A stretch of 64,000 bases of DNA from Altibacter sp. (GTDB lineage: Bacteria > Bacteroidota > Bacteroidia > Flavobacteriales > Flavobacteriaceae): assembly GCF_019913785.1 (NCBI RefSeq), contig NZ_JAIOHK010000059.1:17929-81928 (forward strand), given 5' to 3'. Under the pieces are notes generated by a model, which ran no database searches, was not told the origin of the DNA, and saw only the letters and a program-made list of their open reading frames with translations. Position numbers and translations under genes: made by a program. Each line of letters begins with the position of its first letter. Position 1 is the stretch's first letter. Below, piece by piece: positions 24,491-33,516 of this stretch.

Positions 24491-26305
24491 ATGGGACTAG
24501 TCAATGCCAAAGAAGTAGCGAAAGCTATCAATGTCGATAAATTCGGCTTTATTGGTACTTCAATGAGCTGGATCCTCATGAAGCTGCTTAACATCACTAC
24601 CATGAATAAAATTTATGATAGGAATAAGCACTTAAGTGATTTGGAATTTATCAATGCTTTATTAGACGAATTTGAGGTCAAGTTTGAAATTCCAGAGGAA
24701 GATTTAAAACGCATCCCGAAAACAGGTCCGTTTATTACAATTTCTAACCACCCTCTGGGTGGGATTGACGGAATTCTTCTTCTGAAATTATTATTGGAGC
24801 ATCGCCCCGATTTTAAGATCATTGCTAATTTTTTGTTACATCGTATTGAGCCTCTAAAACCCTACGTAATGCCGGTAAACCCTTTTGAAGATCGAAAGGA
24901 TGCCAAAAGTAGTGTCATGGGGTTTAAAGCAGCACTTTCCCATTTGCGTGAAGAACACCCGCTGGGAATCTTTCCTGCCGGTGAAGTGTCTACCTATAAG
25001 GACGGCAAATTGGTGGTGGATCGCCCTTGGGAAGTAGCGGCGATGAAGTTGATTAAAAAGGCCGAAGTGCCCGTGGTACCCATTTATTTTCACGCCAAGA
25101 ACAGCAAATTTTTCTATCGATTGGCAAAGATGAGCGATACTCTGCGAACCGCCAAACTGCCTTCCGAGCTGTTAACTCAGAAAGAACGCGTGATCAAGGT
25201 GCGAATTGGAAATCCCATTTCTTTAGAGGATCAAAAGGAACACGAGAGTTTGGATGCTTTTACCGATTTCCTTCGGAAGAAGACTTATGTATTGTCAAAT
25301 CCATTTCAGAAAAAGAAATTATTAGATACCATCCCCAAGAATCTCAAATTTCCGAAGCCGCCCAAAAAGATAGCTGGCGCCATCTCGGTTGAAAAGATGG
25401 AATCCGAAATAGATGCCCTGCGAATAGCAGATAAGCGGTTGTTGGTGAGTAAAAATTACGAAGTATTTCTGGCGCAGGCAGACCTTATTCCCAATATTTT
25501 GCAGGAGATAGGTCGTTTGCGGGAGATCACCTTCCGAGAAGTGGGGGAAGGCACCAACAATGCGACCGATCTCGATAAGTTTGACAGTTATTACCACCAT
25601 ATGTTCTTGTGGGATAACGATGCGAGGAAAATGGCGGGAGCGTATCGCATGGGCTTGGGATCTATGATTTTTCCACGCTTTGGGATCGATGGGTTTTATT
25701 TGCAAGACCTGTTTCGGTTCGAACCCGAATTGTATTCCATGATGAGCAAATCCATTGAAATGGGACGTGCCTTCATCATTAAAGAATACCAACAACGACC
25801 AATGCCTCTGTTCCTCCTTTGGAAAGGAATTGTACATACTACCTTGCGCTATCCGGAACATAAATTCCTTATTGGAGGCGTGAGCATAAGCAATAAATTT
25901 TCAGAATTTTCGAAGTCCTTGATGATCGAATTCATGAAATCGAATTACTACGATCCCTATGTGGCACAATATATCAACCCTAAAAAGGAATTTAAGGTAA
26001 AGCTGAAGGATGCCGACAAGGACTTTATTTTTGACGAGAGTGAGGCCGATCTCAATAAATTCGATAAGATTATCGACGAGGTGGAACCCGGAAGTCTACG
26101 CCTTCCGGTACTTATTAAAAAGTACATCAAGCAGAATGCAAAGGTGGTTGCGTTTAATGTAGATCCGCTTTTTAACAATGCAGTAGATGGCCTTATGTAT
26201 ATTCGTATTGCCGATCTTCCCGAAAGTACCGTAAAACCCGTGATGGAAGAATTTCAAGCCGAATTGGAACAGCGGTTTGCCAATAAGACCGGGGAAGAAG
26301 AGTAA
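24491..26305 (+). CDS. Bifunctional amino-acid lipid synthase: acyltransferase plus GNAT N-acyltransferase (OlsF-like)
   Basis: A 604-residue fusion. Residues about 50-270 are a PlsC-like lysophospholipid acyltransferase with SNHPLGGIDG (H87, D93), FPAGEVSTYKDG and VVPIYFHAKNS. Residues about 330-520 are a hemolysin/OlsB-like GNAT N-acyltransferase with REITFREVGEGT, DNDARKMAGAYRMGLG, and YLQDLFRFEPEL. This order matches OlsF, the single-protein route that N-acylates an amino acid (ornithine, or glycine in other Bacteroidetes lipids) and then O-acylates the 3-hydroxy fatty acid. The substrate amino acid is not decidable from sequence. Membrane-surface location is expected without clear TM helices. 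It converges tail-to-tail with the YitT gene, 7 bp apart. Confidence 0.85.
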   Translation: MGLVNAKEVAKAINVDKFGFIGTSMSWILMKLLNITTMNKIYDRNKHLSDLEFINALLDEFEVKFEIPEEDLKRIPKTGPFITISNHPLGGIDGILLLKLLLEHRPDFKIIANFLLHRIEPLKPYVMPVNPFEDRKDAKSSVMGFKAALSHLREEHPLGIFPAGEVSTYKDGKLVVDRPWEVAAMKLIKKAEVPVVPIYFHAKNSKFFYRLAKMSDTLRTAKLPSELLTQKERVIKVRIGNPISLEDQKEHESLDAFTDFLRKKTYVLSNPFQKKKLLDTIPKNLKFPKPPKKIAGAISVEKMESEIDALRIADKRLLVSKNYEVFLAQADLIPNILQEIGRLREITFREVGEGTNNATDLDKFDSYYHHMFLWDNDARKMAGAYRMGLGSMIFPRFGIDGFYLQDLFRFEPELYSMMSKSIEMGRAFIIKEYQQRPMPLFLLWKGIVHTTLRYPEHKFLIGGVSISNKFSEFSKSLMIEFMKSNYYDPYVAQYINPKKEFKVKLKDADKDFIFDESEADLNKFDKIIDEVEPGSLRLPVLIKKYIKQNAKVVAFNVDPLFNNAVDGLMYIRIADLPESTVKPVMEEFQAELEQRFANKTGEEE

Positions 26306-26312
26306 ATAAGTC

Positions 26313-27281
26313 CTACTTTAAAGGTCGTTTTTTGATCATCCCGCCCTTGGCATCTTTGATACTGTGCATCACTATAAAGGCTTTTTCGTCTATTTTATCC
26401 ACTTCGGTCTGTAAACGGGCGAGTTCCAATCGCGTAATAAGGGTATAAATAATATCGATTTTCTCCAAATTCTCACCGCGTTTTCCAAAGCCTCGTTTGC
26501 CAACATATACCGTACAGCCCCTACCCATCTTCTCGATAATAGCCACCCGGATTTCGTCGTATTTTTCAGAAATGATTGTCACACCAACATACTCTTCGAT
26601 ACCGGAAACTACAAAATCGACTGTTTTAGACGCAGCCAAATACGTAAGCATCGCGTAAAGTGCTGTTTCCACGGAAAAAATATAGGCAGCTACTCCAAAG
26701 ATCATCACGTTAAAGACTAGAATCACATCCCCAATCGTGAGCGATGATTTTTTGCTGATAAAAATGGCCAATACTTCGGTGCCATCAATGACTGCACCCC
26801 CCCGAATGGCCAAACCTATTCCCAGCCCTAAGAAAAATCCTCCAAAGACGGCAATCAACAATTTATCATCGGTAATCGTGGGAAGCACGATAAAGTGAAC
26901 AGATATTGCTAAAACTATGATGGCCACAAGACTTCTTATGGCAAACTGTTTGCCAATGGTAGTAAGGCCCATAAAAATAAAAGGGGCATTAATGGCAATT
27001 AAAAAAATGGAGAGTGACAGGCCTGTAATTTCGGTAAGAATAAGAGAAATCCCGGTTACACCCCCATCTATAAAGCCATTCGGTAGTAAAAAGCCCTTTA
27101 AACCGATACTCGCCGCCCCAATTCCCAACAAAATAAGACTTGCATCTTTAATAAGGTGAAGGGCCTCAATTCTTGTGTTTCTGAATTCTTTTTCAAATTG
27201 TTTCTTGGGCAATGGAAGCCGCTTTTTTTTCAGCTTATTTTTAGTTGCCTGGGTAAGTATATATTGAAAAATTGCATTCAT
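26313..27281 (-). CDS. YitT family membrane protein with DUF2179 domain
   Basis: A 322-residue inner-membrane protein. The first half contains about five hydrophobic helices (ASLILLGIGAASIGLKGFLL, SIFLIAINAPFIFMGL, SLVAIIVLAISVHFIVLP, and the LIAVFGGFFLGLGIGLAIRGG and VILVFNVMIFGVAAYIF regions) with the family motif NGFIDGGVTGISLI. The C-terminal cytoplasmic part is DUF2179 (GVTIISEKYDEIRVAIIEKMGRGCTVY ... GKRG). Function is unknown, with transporter or channel roles suggested only by topology. A consensus promoter box lies 33 bp upstream. Confidence 0.9.
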   Translation of the reverse strand: MNAIFQYILTQATKNKLKKKRLPLPKKQFEKEFRNTRIEALHLIKDASLILLGIGAASIGLKGFLLPNGFIDGGVTGISLILTEITGLSLSIFLIAINAPFIFMGLTTIGKQFAIRSLVAIIVLAISVHFIVLPTITDDKLLIAVFGGFFLGLGIGLAIRGGAVIDGTEVLAIFISKKSSLTIGDVILVFNVMIFGVAAYIFSVETALYAMLTYLAASKTVDFVVSGIEEYVGVTIISEKYDEIRVAIIEKMGRGCTVYVGKRGFGKRGENLEKIDIIYTLITRLELARLQTEVDKIDEKAFIVMHSIKDAKGGMIKKRPLK

Positions 27282-27314
27282 CTAGTTGGAATTATGGTTT
27301 GGGCAAAAGATACT

Positions 27315-27322
27315 CAAAAATA
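27315..27322 (-). promoter_or_regulatory. Promoter -7 box of the YitT gene
   Basis: TATTTTTG on the minus strand, an exact TAnnTTTG, ends 33 bp before the ATG. Confidence 0.55.
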
Positions 27323-27343
27323 TAGCGAACAGACCGTGTTCTT

Positions 27344-28834
27344 TTAATATTTTGCCGACTTTCCCTTAGCCGCGGTATTTAAAATAAATTCTCGTAAATG
27401 GTCATTGGCAGCTTTTAGATCCTCTCTGCGCAGATACATCATATGTCCACTTCGATAGCCTTGAAAACTGAGACGATCCTTCAACTTTCCACTTGGGTCT
27501 ATTTGCCACATGGTATACTTAGCGTTAAAATAGGTGGTCGCTCCATCGTAATAACCACTTTGGAACAGCACATGTAAGTATGGGTTTTCGGCCATTGCCT
27601 TCCGCAGGTCATCCCTCACATTATTATCCTCATTGTTCCATGGATGGACCGGACCAAACATATTGTATTTGGTATCGGTTTTAAAGTTGAGGTGCTCGCG
27701 CAAATAATAGTTGATTGCAGGCGTAAAGGAGTGCAGCCAAGAAGTAAGTTCGGCACTGTAATCGGGCCCATTTCCGGCTTCGGTCTTATCCAATCCTAAA
27801 TAGCGGGAGTCCAATCTTCCGATGCTATATCCGCTCTTGTCTCGCAATAATTCCTTCCAAAAGAAACGCGTTGGCACATCCAGATTGTGCTGAAGTATCG
27901 ATTTTTTGGAAAGTCCCGAATAGTACGCCATCTTTTCGGCAACGGTATTCTTTTCGGTTTCACCTATAAATCCACCCTTGGCCAATGCAGGCATTAGGGT
28001 GTTGATCGCATAATTTTCGGCCTCGGGGAGAATTTCTAAGAGGTCTTTTTGTTGTAAGGCTGAGGGTAGCATCTTGTGATACCAGGCAGCTGCTGTAAAA
28101 TAAGGAAGATTTAAGGCTGAGGCCACTGCTGCATCACTATTGAATACTTGATAGTCGGCCGGGGAAACCATTATCACTCCGTTTAAATACATCCATTGCG
28201 CTTCCTGAAGCTCTAAGGCCAATCCCGCTACACGGGTGCCACCGTAGCTTTCGCCAATAATATATTTGGGAGAACGCCAGCGATTGTGACGGCTCATAAA
28301 AGTGTTTAGCCAAGCTGCGAGATACTTAATATCGGCATTGATTCCGAAGAACTTATCGCGATCTACCTCTTTGCCACTTTCCGGAATGGTTCGGGAATAT
28401 CCTGTATTGGCAGGATTTATAAAAACAATATCGGCCACGTCGAGTACCGAATAGGGATTCTCACTCACACCATAGGGTTGTACGGGATAGCCTTCATCGT
28501 CTATGTTCAAGACCATTGGACCTGTATAGGCAACGTGCATCCACACAGAACCAGAGCCCGGACCCCCGTTAAATGAAATGAGTAACGGGCGTGTTTCATT
28601 ATTGCCCGCATTGTTGCGTTTGTAGTATGTAAACTGAAGTGTGGCAATAGGCTTACCTAGTTCGTCCCAAACGGGTTGCATTCCGGCCGTGGCGGTGTAG
28701 GCAATTTTAGCTCCATTGATCGTGGTGTTGTGCTGGGTTACAATCACAGTATCCATAGGAATGGTTCGGTTTTGCGCCGTTGTAATCGCTAAAGTAATTA
28801 TGGCAACAAAGAAGGTGGTGGTTAGTTTTTGCAT
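27344..28834 (-). CDS. Exported serine carboxypeptidase-like protein (peptidase S10)
   Basis: A 496-residue alpha/beta-hydrolase of the S10 family. The N-terminus MQKLTTTFFVAIITLAITTAQ is a Sec signal peptide, so it acts in the periplasm or outside. The S10 signatures are present: SFNGGPGSGSVWMH forms the oxyanion side, INPANTGYSR follows, and GESYGGTRVAGL carries the nucleophile serine. The aspartate/histidine side is seen in HVLFQSGYYDGAT and SGHMMY near the C-terminus. Preferred substrate is C-terminal residues of peptides; specificity is unknown. It has its own promoter box and is divergent from the DUF5995 gene. Confidence 0.92.
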   Translation of the reverse strand: MQKLTTTFFVAIITLAITTAQNRTIPMDTVIVTQHNTTINGAKIAYTATAGMQPVWDELGKPIATLQFTYYKRNNAGNNETRPLLISFNGGPGSGSVWMHVAYTGPMVLNIDDEGYPVQPYGVSENPYSVLDVADIVFINPANTGYSRTIPESGKEVDRDKFFGINADIKYLAAWLNTFMSRHNRWRSPKYIIGESYGGTRVAGLALELQEAQWMYLNGVIMVSPADYQVFNSDAAVASALNLPYFTAAAWYHKMLPSALQQKDLLEILPEAENYAINTLMPALAKGGFIGETEKNTVAEKMAYYSGLSKKSILQHNLDVPTRFFWKELLRDKSGYSIGRLDSRYLGLDKTEAGNGPDYSAELTSWLHSFTPAINYYLREHLNFKTDTKYNMFGPVHPWNNEDNNVRDDLRKAMAENPYLHVLFQSGYYDGATTYFNAKYTMWQIDPSGKLKDRLSFQGYRSGHMMYLRREDLKAANDHLREFILNTAAKGKSAKY

Positions 28835-28878
28835 GGTATATATAATTGATAAAACAATTCAAGATTAGAGATGTAGTC

Positions 28879-28886
28879 CAAATATA
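28879..28886 (-). promoter_or_regulatory. Promoter -7 box of the S10 peptidase gene
   Basis: TATATTTG on the minus strand, exact consensus, 44 bp upstream of the ATG in the 96-bp divergent gap. Confidence 0.6.
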
Positions 28887-28930
28887 CTAGAATATAATTG
28901 TATTTTTAAGTGTAATTAACCAGCTGCTCT

Positions 28931-29683
28931 ATGAATTTAGCCACGACCATCGACGAGGTGATTTATATCTTAAATACAATCATTACAACTGAAACTCAGG
29001 CAGGGAGTAACCTAGCTTTTTTCCCTGTATTGTATAAGAAGGTGACCGAGCGAATAAAAATTGGAATTGAAGCAAATGAATTTGAGAATAATGCCCGAAT
29101 GGAACAGTTGGATGTCCTTTTCGCAAACAGGTATTTGGAATCCTATCGCCAGTTTAAAGCAAAGGAAAAGCCCACCGCAAGTTGGGCCTGTGCCTTTGAG
29201 GCAGCCGGTAATTCAAAACTGCTTATTATGCAACAATTGTTGTTGGGGATCAATGCACATATTAATTTGGACTTGGGTATCGCGGTCGCAGAAACAGTTG
29301 GAGAGCAAGGCAATTTAACCGATTTCGAAAATGATTTTAATAAGATAAATGCGATTCTCGCAAGCATGGTAGCCGATGTAGAGGATCGTATCTCCAAAGT
29401 GTCACCCATGTTCCTATTATTGGACAAGGTGGGAAAGGGCAAAGAAGACAAGGTAGTATCCTTTAGTATTAATGTAGCGAGAGACGGGGCCTGGCTCTTT
29501 GCCAATCAGTATTATTTTTCGGGCAATAAGCCCCAAGAGATTGACAATAGAGACACCATCATTGCAGCCTTGGCTACTAAATTAACCACTACCAAAAACA
29601 GGTGGCTTCGATATGCTATTCGGTTTATACGATTTTTTGAAATGAAGAATGTGGCAAAGGTTTCGGAAATACTCGACAACTAG
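28931..29683 (+). CDS. DUF5995 family protein
   Basis: A 250-residue, mainly helical, soluble protein with no signal peptide. The signature LLGINAHINLDLGIAVAE with conserved histidine and aspartate, and SWACAFEAAGNSKLLIMQQ before it, match DUF5995. Family function is unknown; the conserved His/Asp suggest a metal or ligand site, which is my inference only. It stands alone on the plus strand, divergent from the S10 peptidase and convergent with the PqqB-like gene. Confidence 0.78.
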   Translation: MNLATTIDEVIYILNTIITTETQAGSNLAFFPVLYKKVTERIKIGIEANEFENNARMEQLDVLFANRYLESYRQFKAKEKPTASWACAFEAAGNSKLLIMQQLLLGINAHINLDLGIAVAETVGEQGNLTDFENDFNKINAILASMVADVEDRISKVSPMFLLLDKVGKGKEDKVVSFSINVARDGAWLFANQYYFSGNKPQEIDNRDTIIAALATKLTTTKNRWLRYAIRFIRFFEMKNVAKVSEILDN

Positions 29684-29765
29684 GGTAAGTTCGAATTCGC
29701 CCTTCAATAAAATTTTGTGGGGGAAGGAGATTAGGACCAAATAGACAATGTCTTATGATATTTGA

Positions 29766-30725
29766 TCAAAGTACAAAAAGGCTGTTGATTGTAGCAATGT
29801 GGAATCCGTTGCCAATAACGGTCTTATAGGCCTTGCTATTGGTGTCAATGACTGGATTGGTATGGTTAAAATGAATAAAGTGTATTTTTTGTTTTTCTGA
29901 AGCGGGTAATCGGTTAAACAGTTCCATACTTTCAGTGATAAAGGGATGTGGTATTTCTGAAATATCCCGTGTGTTGATTTCATCGCCCGAATAGAAGGTG
30001 GCATCGAGAAAGGCATAGTCTACTCCCGAAATGGCTTCAACAATGGAAGTTTCCCATTTGGACCACTTATCAATATCGGGAATAAAGAGGGCTTTCTTGG
30101 CAGGCCCTATTATTTGATAACCAACGGTTTCTGAAAACTCATCGCGATGCGGTACGGTGAATGGTATTACCGAAATATTGGAAGTTAGCCGTAGTTTTTT
30201 TTGATCCTCCAACGGCTGAAGCGATATGTTGTTTTGATTGACTAACTGACTCCAAGGTCCATTAGTTTCCAAGAATTGCTTCATACGAGGCATGGCATAA
30301 ACAGGTATGTTCTGAGCGTTGGTGGCTTCTTTTCCCAGATACATTAATCCGGTGTAATGGCCTATATGGGCGTGGGTGAGAAAAATTCCGTCTGGCAGCT
30401 CATTTTCAGAATAGGCAAATTGTTTCAGTTTTTTTGCTTGTGAAGTTATATCCGGGGTAGCTTCAAAAAGGAAGGTTTTGTTGTTTTGAGGATCTACAAT
30501 CCCAAGAGAGACCACTTTCCGAAGGGAATCTGGATTTTCAAATAAATCTTTACAACAGTCCTTTTTACAGGCTATGTGTGGTGATCCGGCATCCTGTAAG
30601 GTTCCTAAAATAATCAGCGTTGTTTCGGTAAGAGGAGGAAGTGCATCCACCTTTTCTATGGTAGTTTTTCTTTCTTCCTTACAAGCAAGTAGTACGAGTA
30701 CACAAAGAAAATAATAATGCTTCAT
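29766..30725 (-). CDS. PqqB-like metallo-beta-lactamase-fold lipoprotein
   Basis: A 319-residue MBL-fold hydrolase anchored as a lipoprotein: MKHYYFLCVLVLLACKEE has a clear lipobox (LLAC). The start of the mature domain, LGTLQDAGSPHIACKKDCC, is the PqqB pattern with a cysteine cluster. The metal site is LTHAHIGHYTGL, with further ligands expected in the VPHRDEFSE, PDIDKW and FLDATFY segments. No PQQ synthesis genes (pqqA, C, D, E) are here, so this is a PqqB homologue of other function. It is the last gene of a five-gene coupled operon, its ATG overlapping the cupin stop by 4 bp. Confidence 0.87.
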   Translation of the reverse strand: MKHYYFLCVLVLLACKEERKTTIEKVDALPPLTETTLIILGTLQDAGSPHIACKKDCCKDLFENPDSLRKVVSLGIVDPQNNKTFLFEATPDITSQAKKLKQFAYSENELPDGIFLTHAHIGHYTGLMYLGKEATNAQNIPVYAMPRMKQFLETNGPWSQLVNQNNISLQPLEDQKKLRLTSNISVIPFTVPHRDEFSETVGYQIIGPAKKALFIPDIDKWSKWETSIVEAISGVDYAFLDATFYSGDEINTRDISEIPHPFITESMELFNRLPASEKQKIHFIHFNHTNPVIDTNSKAYKTVIGNGFHIATINSLFVL

Positions 30726-31123
30726 TCTTTAGGTTCCATAATTAAAAACACCGCGGTGCTATCACCAATGTTCAATACTTCATGCTGCGTTATATGATCC
30801 TTGGAAAACGAACTTCCTGTGGGCACATTCACTTCCCTAACACCTGTGGTATCTTTTATTCTGAATTTACTCCCCTTGAGGGTATATCCAATATGAGGTG
30901 CATGGTAATGGCGTTCGTGTCCTACGCCCGGAGGAAAGGTGCATTTTAATACGCGAAGCTTCGAAGTTTCCTCAATCACTTCACAAACAGCCTTATTGTT
31001 CCAACCCGCCTCCAAAGGATCGGGCAGCGTGTTTTTGGTTTCACATCCCATAAACATCGCCATTGTTAACAGGCTTAGGATATATCGTAATCGAGTATTT
31101 TGATTGTGTTCTGAAACTGGCAT
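30722..31123 (-). CDS. Cupin-domain lipoprotein
   Basis: A small cupin with one beta-barrel domain: GVGHERHYHAPHIGYTLKG holds the metal-ligand histidines, then VPTGSSFSKDHITQHEVLN and DSTAVFLIME complete the fold. I place the start at 31123 (MPVSEHNQNTRLRY); the longer version back to 31159 would overlap the preceding 39-residue gene. A short hydrophobic segment ends in MAMFMGCETK, which reads as a lipoprotein signal. It overlaps the PqqB-like gene by 4 bp (ATGA). Ligand or enzymatic function is unknown. Confidence 0.82.
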   Translation of the reverse strand: MPVSEHNQNTRLRYILSLLTMAMFMGCETKNTLPDPLEAGWNNKAVCEVIEETSKLRVLKCTFPPGVGHERHYHAPHIGYTLKGSKFRIKDTTGVREVNVPTGSSFSKDHITQHEVLNIGDSTAVFLIMEPKE

Positions 31124-31130
31124 CAAGAGC

Positions 31131-31250
31131 TTATTCTTTAGGTGCTTTATCTTCTTCATTTTTCACTTTTCGATACTTAAAATACAAACGCACCCCGAGA
31201 CGTGCAAAGAGAATAACGGCAATTACAGTTATAATGTCAACAGTGCTCAT
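31131..31250 (-). CDS. Small single-pass membrane protein, 39 residues
   Basis: A short gene that size filters would miss. It starts with ATG at 31250 inside the ATGA overlap with the DUF6090 stop, and ends with TAA 7 bp before the chosen cupin start. The product is MSTVDIITVIAVILFARLGV followed by a basic stretch (RLYFKYRKVK) and an acidic/lysine tail. This gives one transmembrane helix with a positively charged cytoplasmic side. Overlaps on this order recur at the other junctions of the operon, which supports it being translated. No family is recognised. It may assist the neighbouring lipoproteins or DUF6090 protein. Confidence 0.7.
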   Translation of the reverse strand: MSTVDIITVIAVILFARLGVRLYFKYRKVKNEEDKAPKE

Positions 31251-31996
31251 TGGTATTTTTGAAGTTCGTTTTTGATTTCATTTTCGGTGCGATCTAAAAC
31301 AGCGTTAAAGGTTAAAAGGTAATCTATTTTCGAGTGATCGGTTTCCAATTTAAGGTTGATTAAATTTTCTAACTCGAGGTTATTGAAAAAGAAGGAGTAA
31401 TCTGTAGGCGAATTAATTTCGACCATGTCCTTGTCCCTGGCCATTTTTGCATAGTTCAGATTTTTAACGACAAAGGGTTCGATAATGCCACTGAGTTGGG
31501 TATTTGCATAGCCTTCGACCACAGCTCCAAATTTTAAGAGCTGTTTTATCTGCAATAGGTGTTCTTTCAATCTGACATTTTTTAATTCTGAAATATTCCT
31601 GTCGTTGAGAAATTCGCTTGTGGTAGGCATGTCATTGGCTACCGAAATGACCTTGGATAAGCCTTCCAATGAGTTGTAGATTTGTCTGATGGAATCGGGA
31701 TCTTTAAGTTGCATCAAATACAAAGAGCGCTTGTTGCTTGACACGACTACCGAGTCGATAAAATTGGACTTTCCTGCTACCCATTTTTTGGTGCTTGCAA
31801 TTTCTTGTAACATCCTTTCGCAGGTATCCTTGAGTTCGTTATTTTGGATCCGCTGGGTGTTCCAGGTGTTGAGTTGTAAGGCTATTAATATTCCAACAAC
31901 AACCAATACAATTTCACCAATAGCGTATTTAACATACTTGGCAGTTTTGTTCTCCATTATTAAATTTTGACGAATATGACGGAATAATTTAATCAA
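31247..31996 (-). CDS. DUF6090 family membrane protein (copy 1)
   Basis: A 249-residue protein with the DUF6090 N-terminus: a basic amphipathic start (MIKLFRHIRQNLIMENKTAK) followed by one membrane helix, YAIGEIVLVVVGILIALQLNTWN. The rest is a helical, probably periplasmic domain. Family function is unknown. It overlaps both neighbours by 4 bp: its ATG lies in the TPR gene's end and its stop overlaps the 39-residue gene. A clear paralogue lies at 33927-34715 in the adjacent operon. Confidence 0.86.
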   Translation of the reverse strand: MIKLFRHIRQNLIMENKTAKYVKYAIGEIVLVVVGILIALQLNTWNTQRIQNNELKDTCERMLQEIASTKKWVAGKSNFIDSVVVSSNKRSLYLMQLKDPDSIRQIYNSLEGLSKVISVANDMPTTSEFLNDRNISELKNVRLKEHLLQIKQLLKFGAVVEGYANTQLSGIIEPFVVKNLNYAKMARDKDMVEINSPTDYSFFFNNLELENLINLKLETDHSKIDYLLTFNAVLDRTENEIKNELQKYQ

Positions 31997-33516
31997 AGAA
32001 TACCAGCTTCTGTATTTGCTATTCCTTTTAATGTAAGGCGTCTTTTAGGTGCCATTTTCAAGGTTAATTCATACTGCACCTTCGCCTCGTCCTTTCTTCC
32101 CTGTTTCAACAACCAATCTGCGTATAATTCACGTGTAGGTTTTTGAATTTGAGGTGGGCCATAGCTGTAACTTATGCTTTTTTGCAATTCGATGGAGGTT
32201 AGAAAATTTTGCTCGGCCAAGGTAGTGTTTTTGTCCAAATCGGCTAGTAGTGCCTCCAATTGGTGTTTTCGGGCTAAGACCTCGGTCAGGTCGGTCTGAG
32301 TAACGTCCTCCCGGGTCGCACTGGAACACAGTTTTGCTGCACCTTCAGAAACGATAAAAGAGCCACGGTTATGATCATTGGTGACAACCTTAACAATGCT
32401 ATCCAATTGTGCTCTGTCGCCTTTGGTATAGGCTTTCATGCCTTCTAGAAAGAGGTATTGCGAGCGAATGCTCTCGTTTAAATTGGAAATATCGACCGGG
32501 ATGTCGGCAATTTCACTTTCCCATTCGTTGGTCTCGACTAAATAGGTCCCTTTTAAAAACACAAGATGTACTCTGGACCTTATGGAGGGTGTTTCAGTAG
32601 TGTATTGTTGCATTTCTTTTACCAGTTTTAACGCCTCTTCTTTTTGCCCATTCTGAAGGTATCCATATTCCAACCAGTGAAACGCGTGGTATCCGCGCGC
32701 ATCATTGCCAAGGCCTTTTGCCTTCATTCTATCAACACTTGCTTTATACGAATCGATGTTAGACGCGATTACATTGTCCCACATCCCCATTGCCACAAAA
32801 ATATGTGAGGGCATATGCAGGGCATGGCTCGCATCGGGGGCTACTTTTGAATAGGCATGTGCCGCATCTAAAGCCAAGGTAGCGTGATTGGGATCGTCGT
32901 ACGAATGGATAAGATAATGGAGGGCTCCGGGATGGTTGGGGTTTTCCTTGAGAATTCCTTGTGCGATCAAGGCTCCTTTTCCATATAATTCGTCGTCACG
33001 ACCTTCCGGGACTGAAGCCAACAGTGAAAGTGCATAAAAAGCGGCCACTTCGTGATTGTCGGGATAGACCTGTGTAAGTTCCTCCATAAATACTGCATAG
33101 GCTTTGTCGCGTTCTGTCTTTTCTATTTTCGGGCTATATAAAAGCTGGACGGCAGCAATTAAGTCTTGCTCCAGTTTGCCTGATTTTTTAGTATAATCGA
33201 ATTTGCTCAGTTCGTTTAAGACTTCCGTGGCACTTTCGTAATCCTGTTCAGACCAAAGACTGTGGTTATAGGTCATGGCTTCTCCCCAATACGCCATAGG
33301 CATTTCGGGATCTAGTTCGCGCGCCTGCTGAAAAGCTTCGCGGGCATCATCGTATTCGAACGAATGTAGCAGTAGCAACCCTTTTTCAAAAAGTGGTTTC
33401 GCTTCGGTCTTCCCTGAAACATCGATTCGGACTACACCCAAATTCTCAGTAGATTCTTTAGGTTGCTTACAAGAAAAAACAAAGAATAGGATGGCGAATA
33501 CTAATAGAGGTCTCAT
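31993..33516 (-). CDS. TPR-repeat lipoprotein
   Basis: A 507-residue lipoprotein, signal MRPLLVFAILFFVFSCKQ with a cysteine lipobox, so periplasmic or outer-membrane attached. TPR-like helix pairs are visible: FEYDDAREAFQQARELDPEMPMAYWGEAM at the start (read in overlapping pieces), KENPNHPGALHYLIHSYDD, and a final YADWLLKQGRKDEAKVQYELTL. The MAYWGEAMTYNHSLW and MPSHIFVAMGMW motifs are typical of a Bacteroidetes/Proteobacteria TPR family found near metabolic enzymes. It leads the five-gene operon TPR, DUF6090, 39-residue protein, cupin, PqqB-like. Confidence 0.85.
   Translation of the reverse strand: MRPLLVFAILFFVFSCKQPKESTENLGVVRIDVSGKTEAKPLFEKGLLLLHSFEYDDAREAFQQARELDPEMPMAYWGEAMTYNHSLWSEQDYESATEVLNELSKFDYTKKSGKLEQDLIAAVQLLYSPKIEKTERDKAYAVFMEELTQVYPDNHEVAAFYALSLLASVPEGRDDELYGKGALIAQGILKENPNHPGALHYLIHSYDDPNHATLALDAAHAYSKVAPDASHALHMPSHIFVAMGMWDNVIASNIDSYKASVDRMKAKGLGNDARGYHAFHWLEYGYLQNGQKEEALKLVKEMQQYTTETPSIRSRVHLVFLKGTYLVETNEWESEIADIPVDISNLNESIRSQYLFLEGMKAYTKGDRAQLDSIVKVVTNDHNRGSFIVSEGAAKLCSSATREDVTQTDLTEVLARKHQLEALLADLDKNTTLAEQNFLTSIELQKSISYSYGPPQIQKPTRELYADWLLKQGRKDEAKVQYELTLKMAPKRRLTLKGIANTEAGIL

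Noticed and set aside
29766..30725. Naming the MBL lipoprotein pqqB
   Set aside because: No other PQQ synthesis gene is nearby and it is a lipoprotein, which does not fit the cytoplasmic PQQ pathway.
30722..31159. Cupin start at 31159
   Set aside because: It would overlap the 39-residue gene and put a basic stretch before the lipoprotein signal; 31123 fits better.
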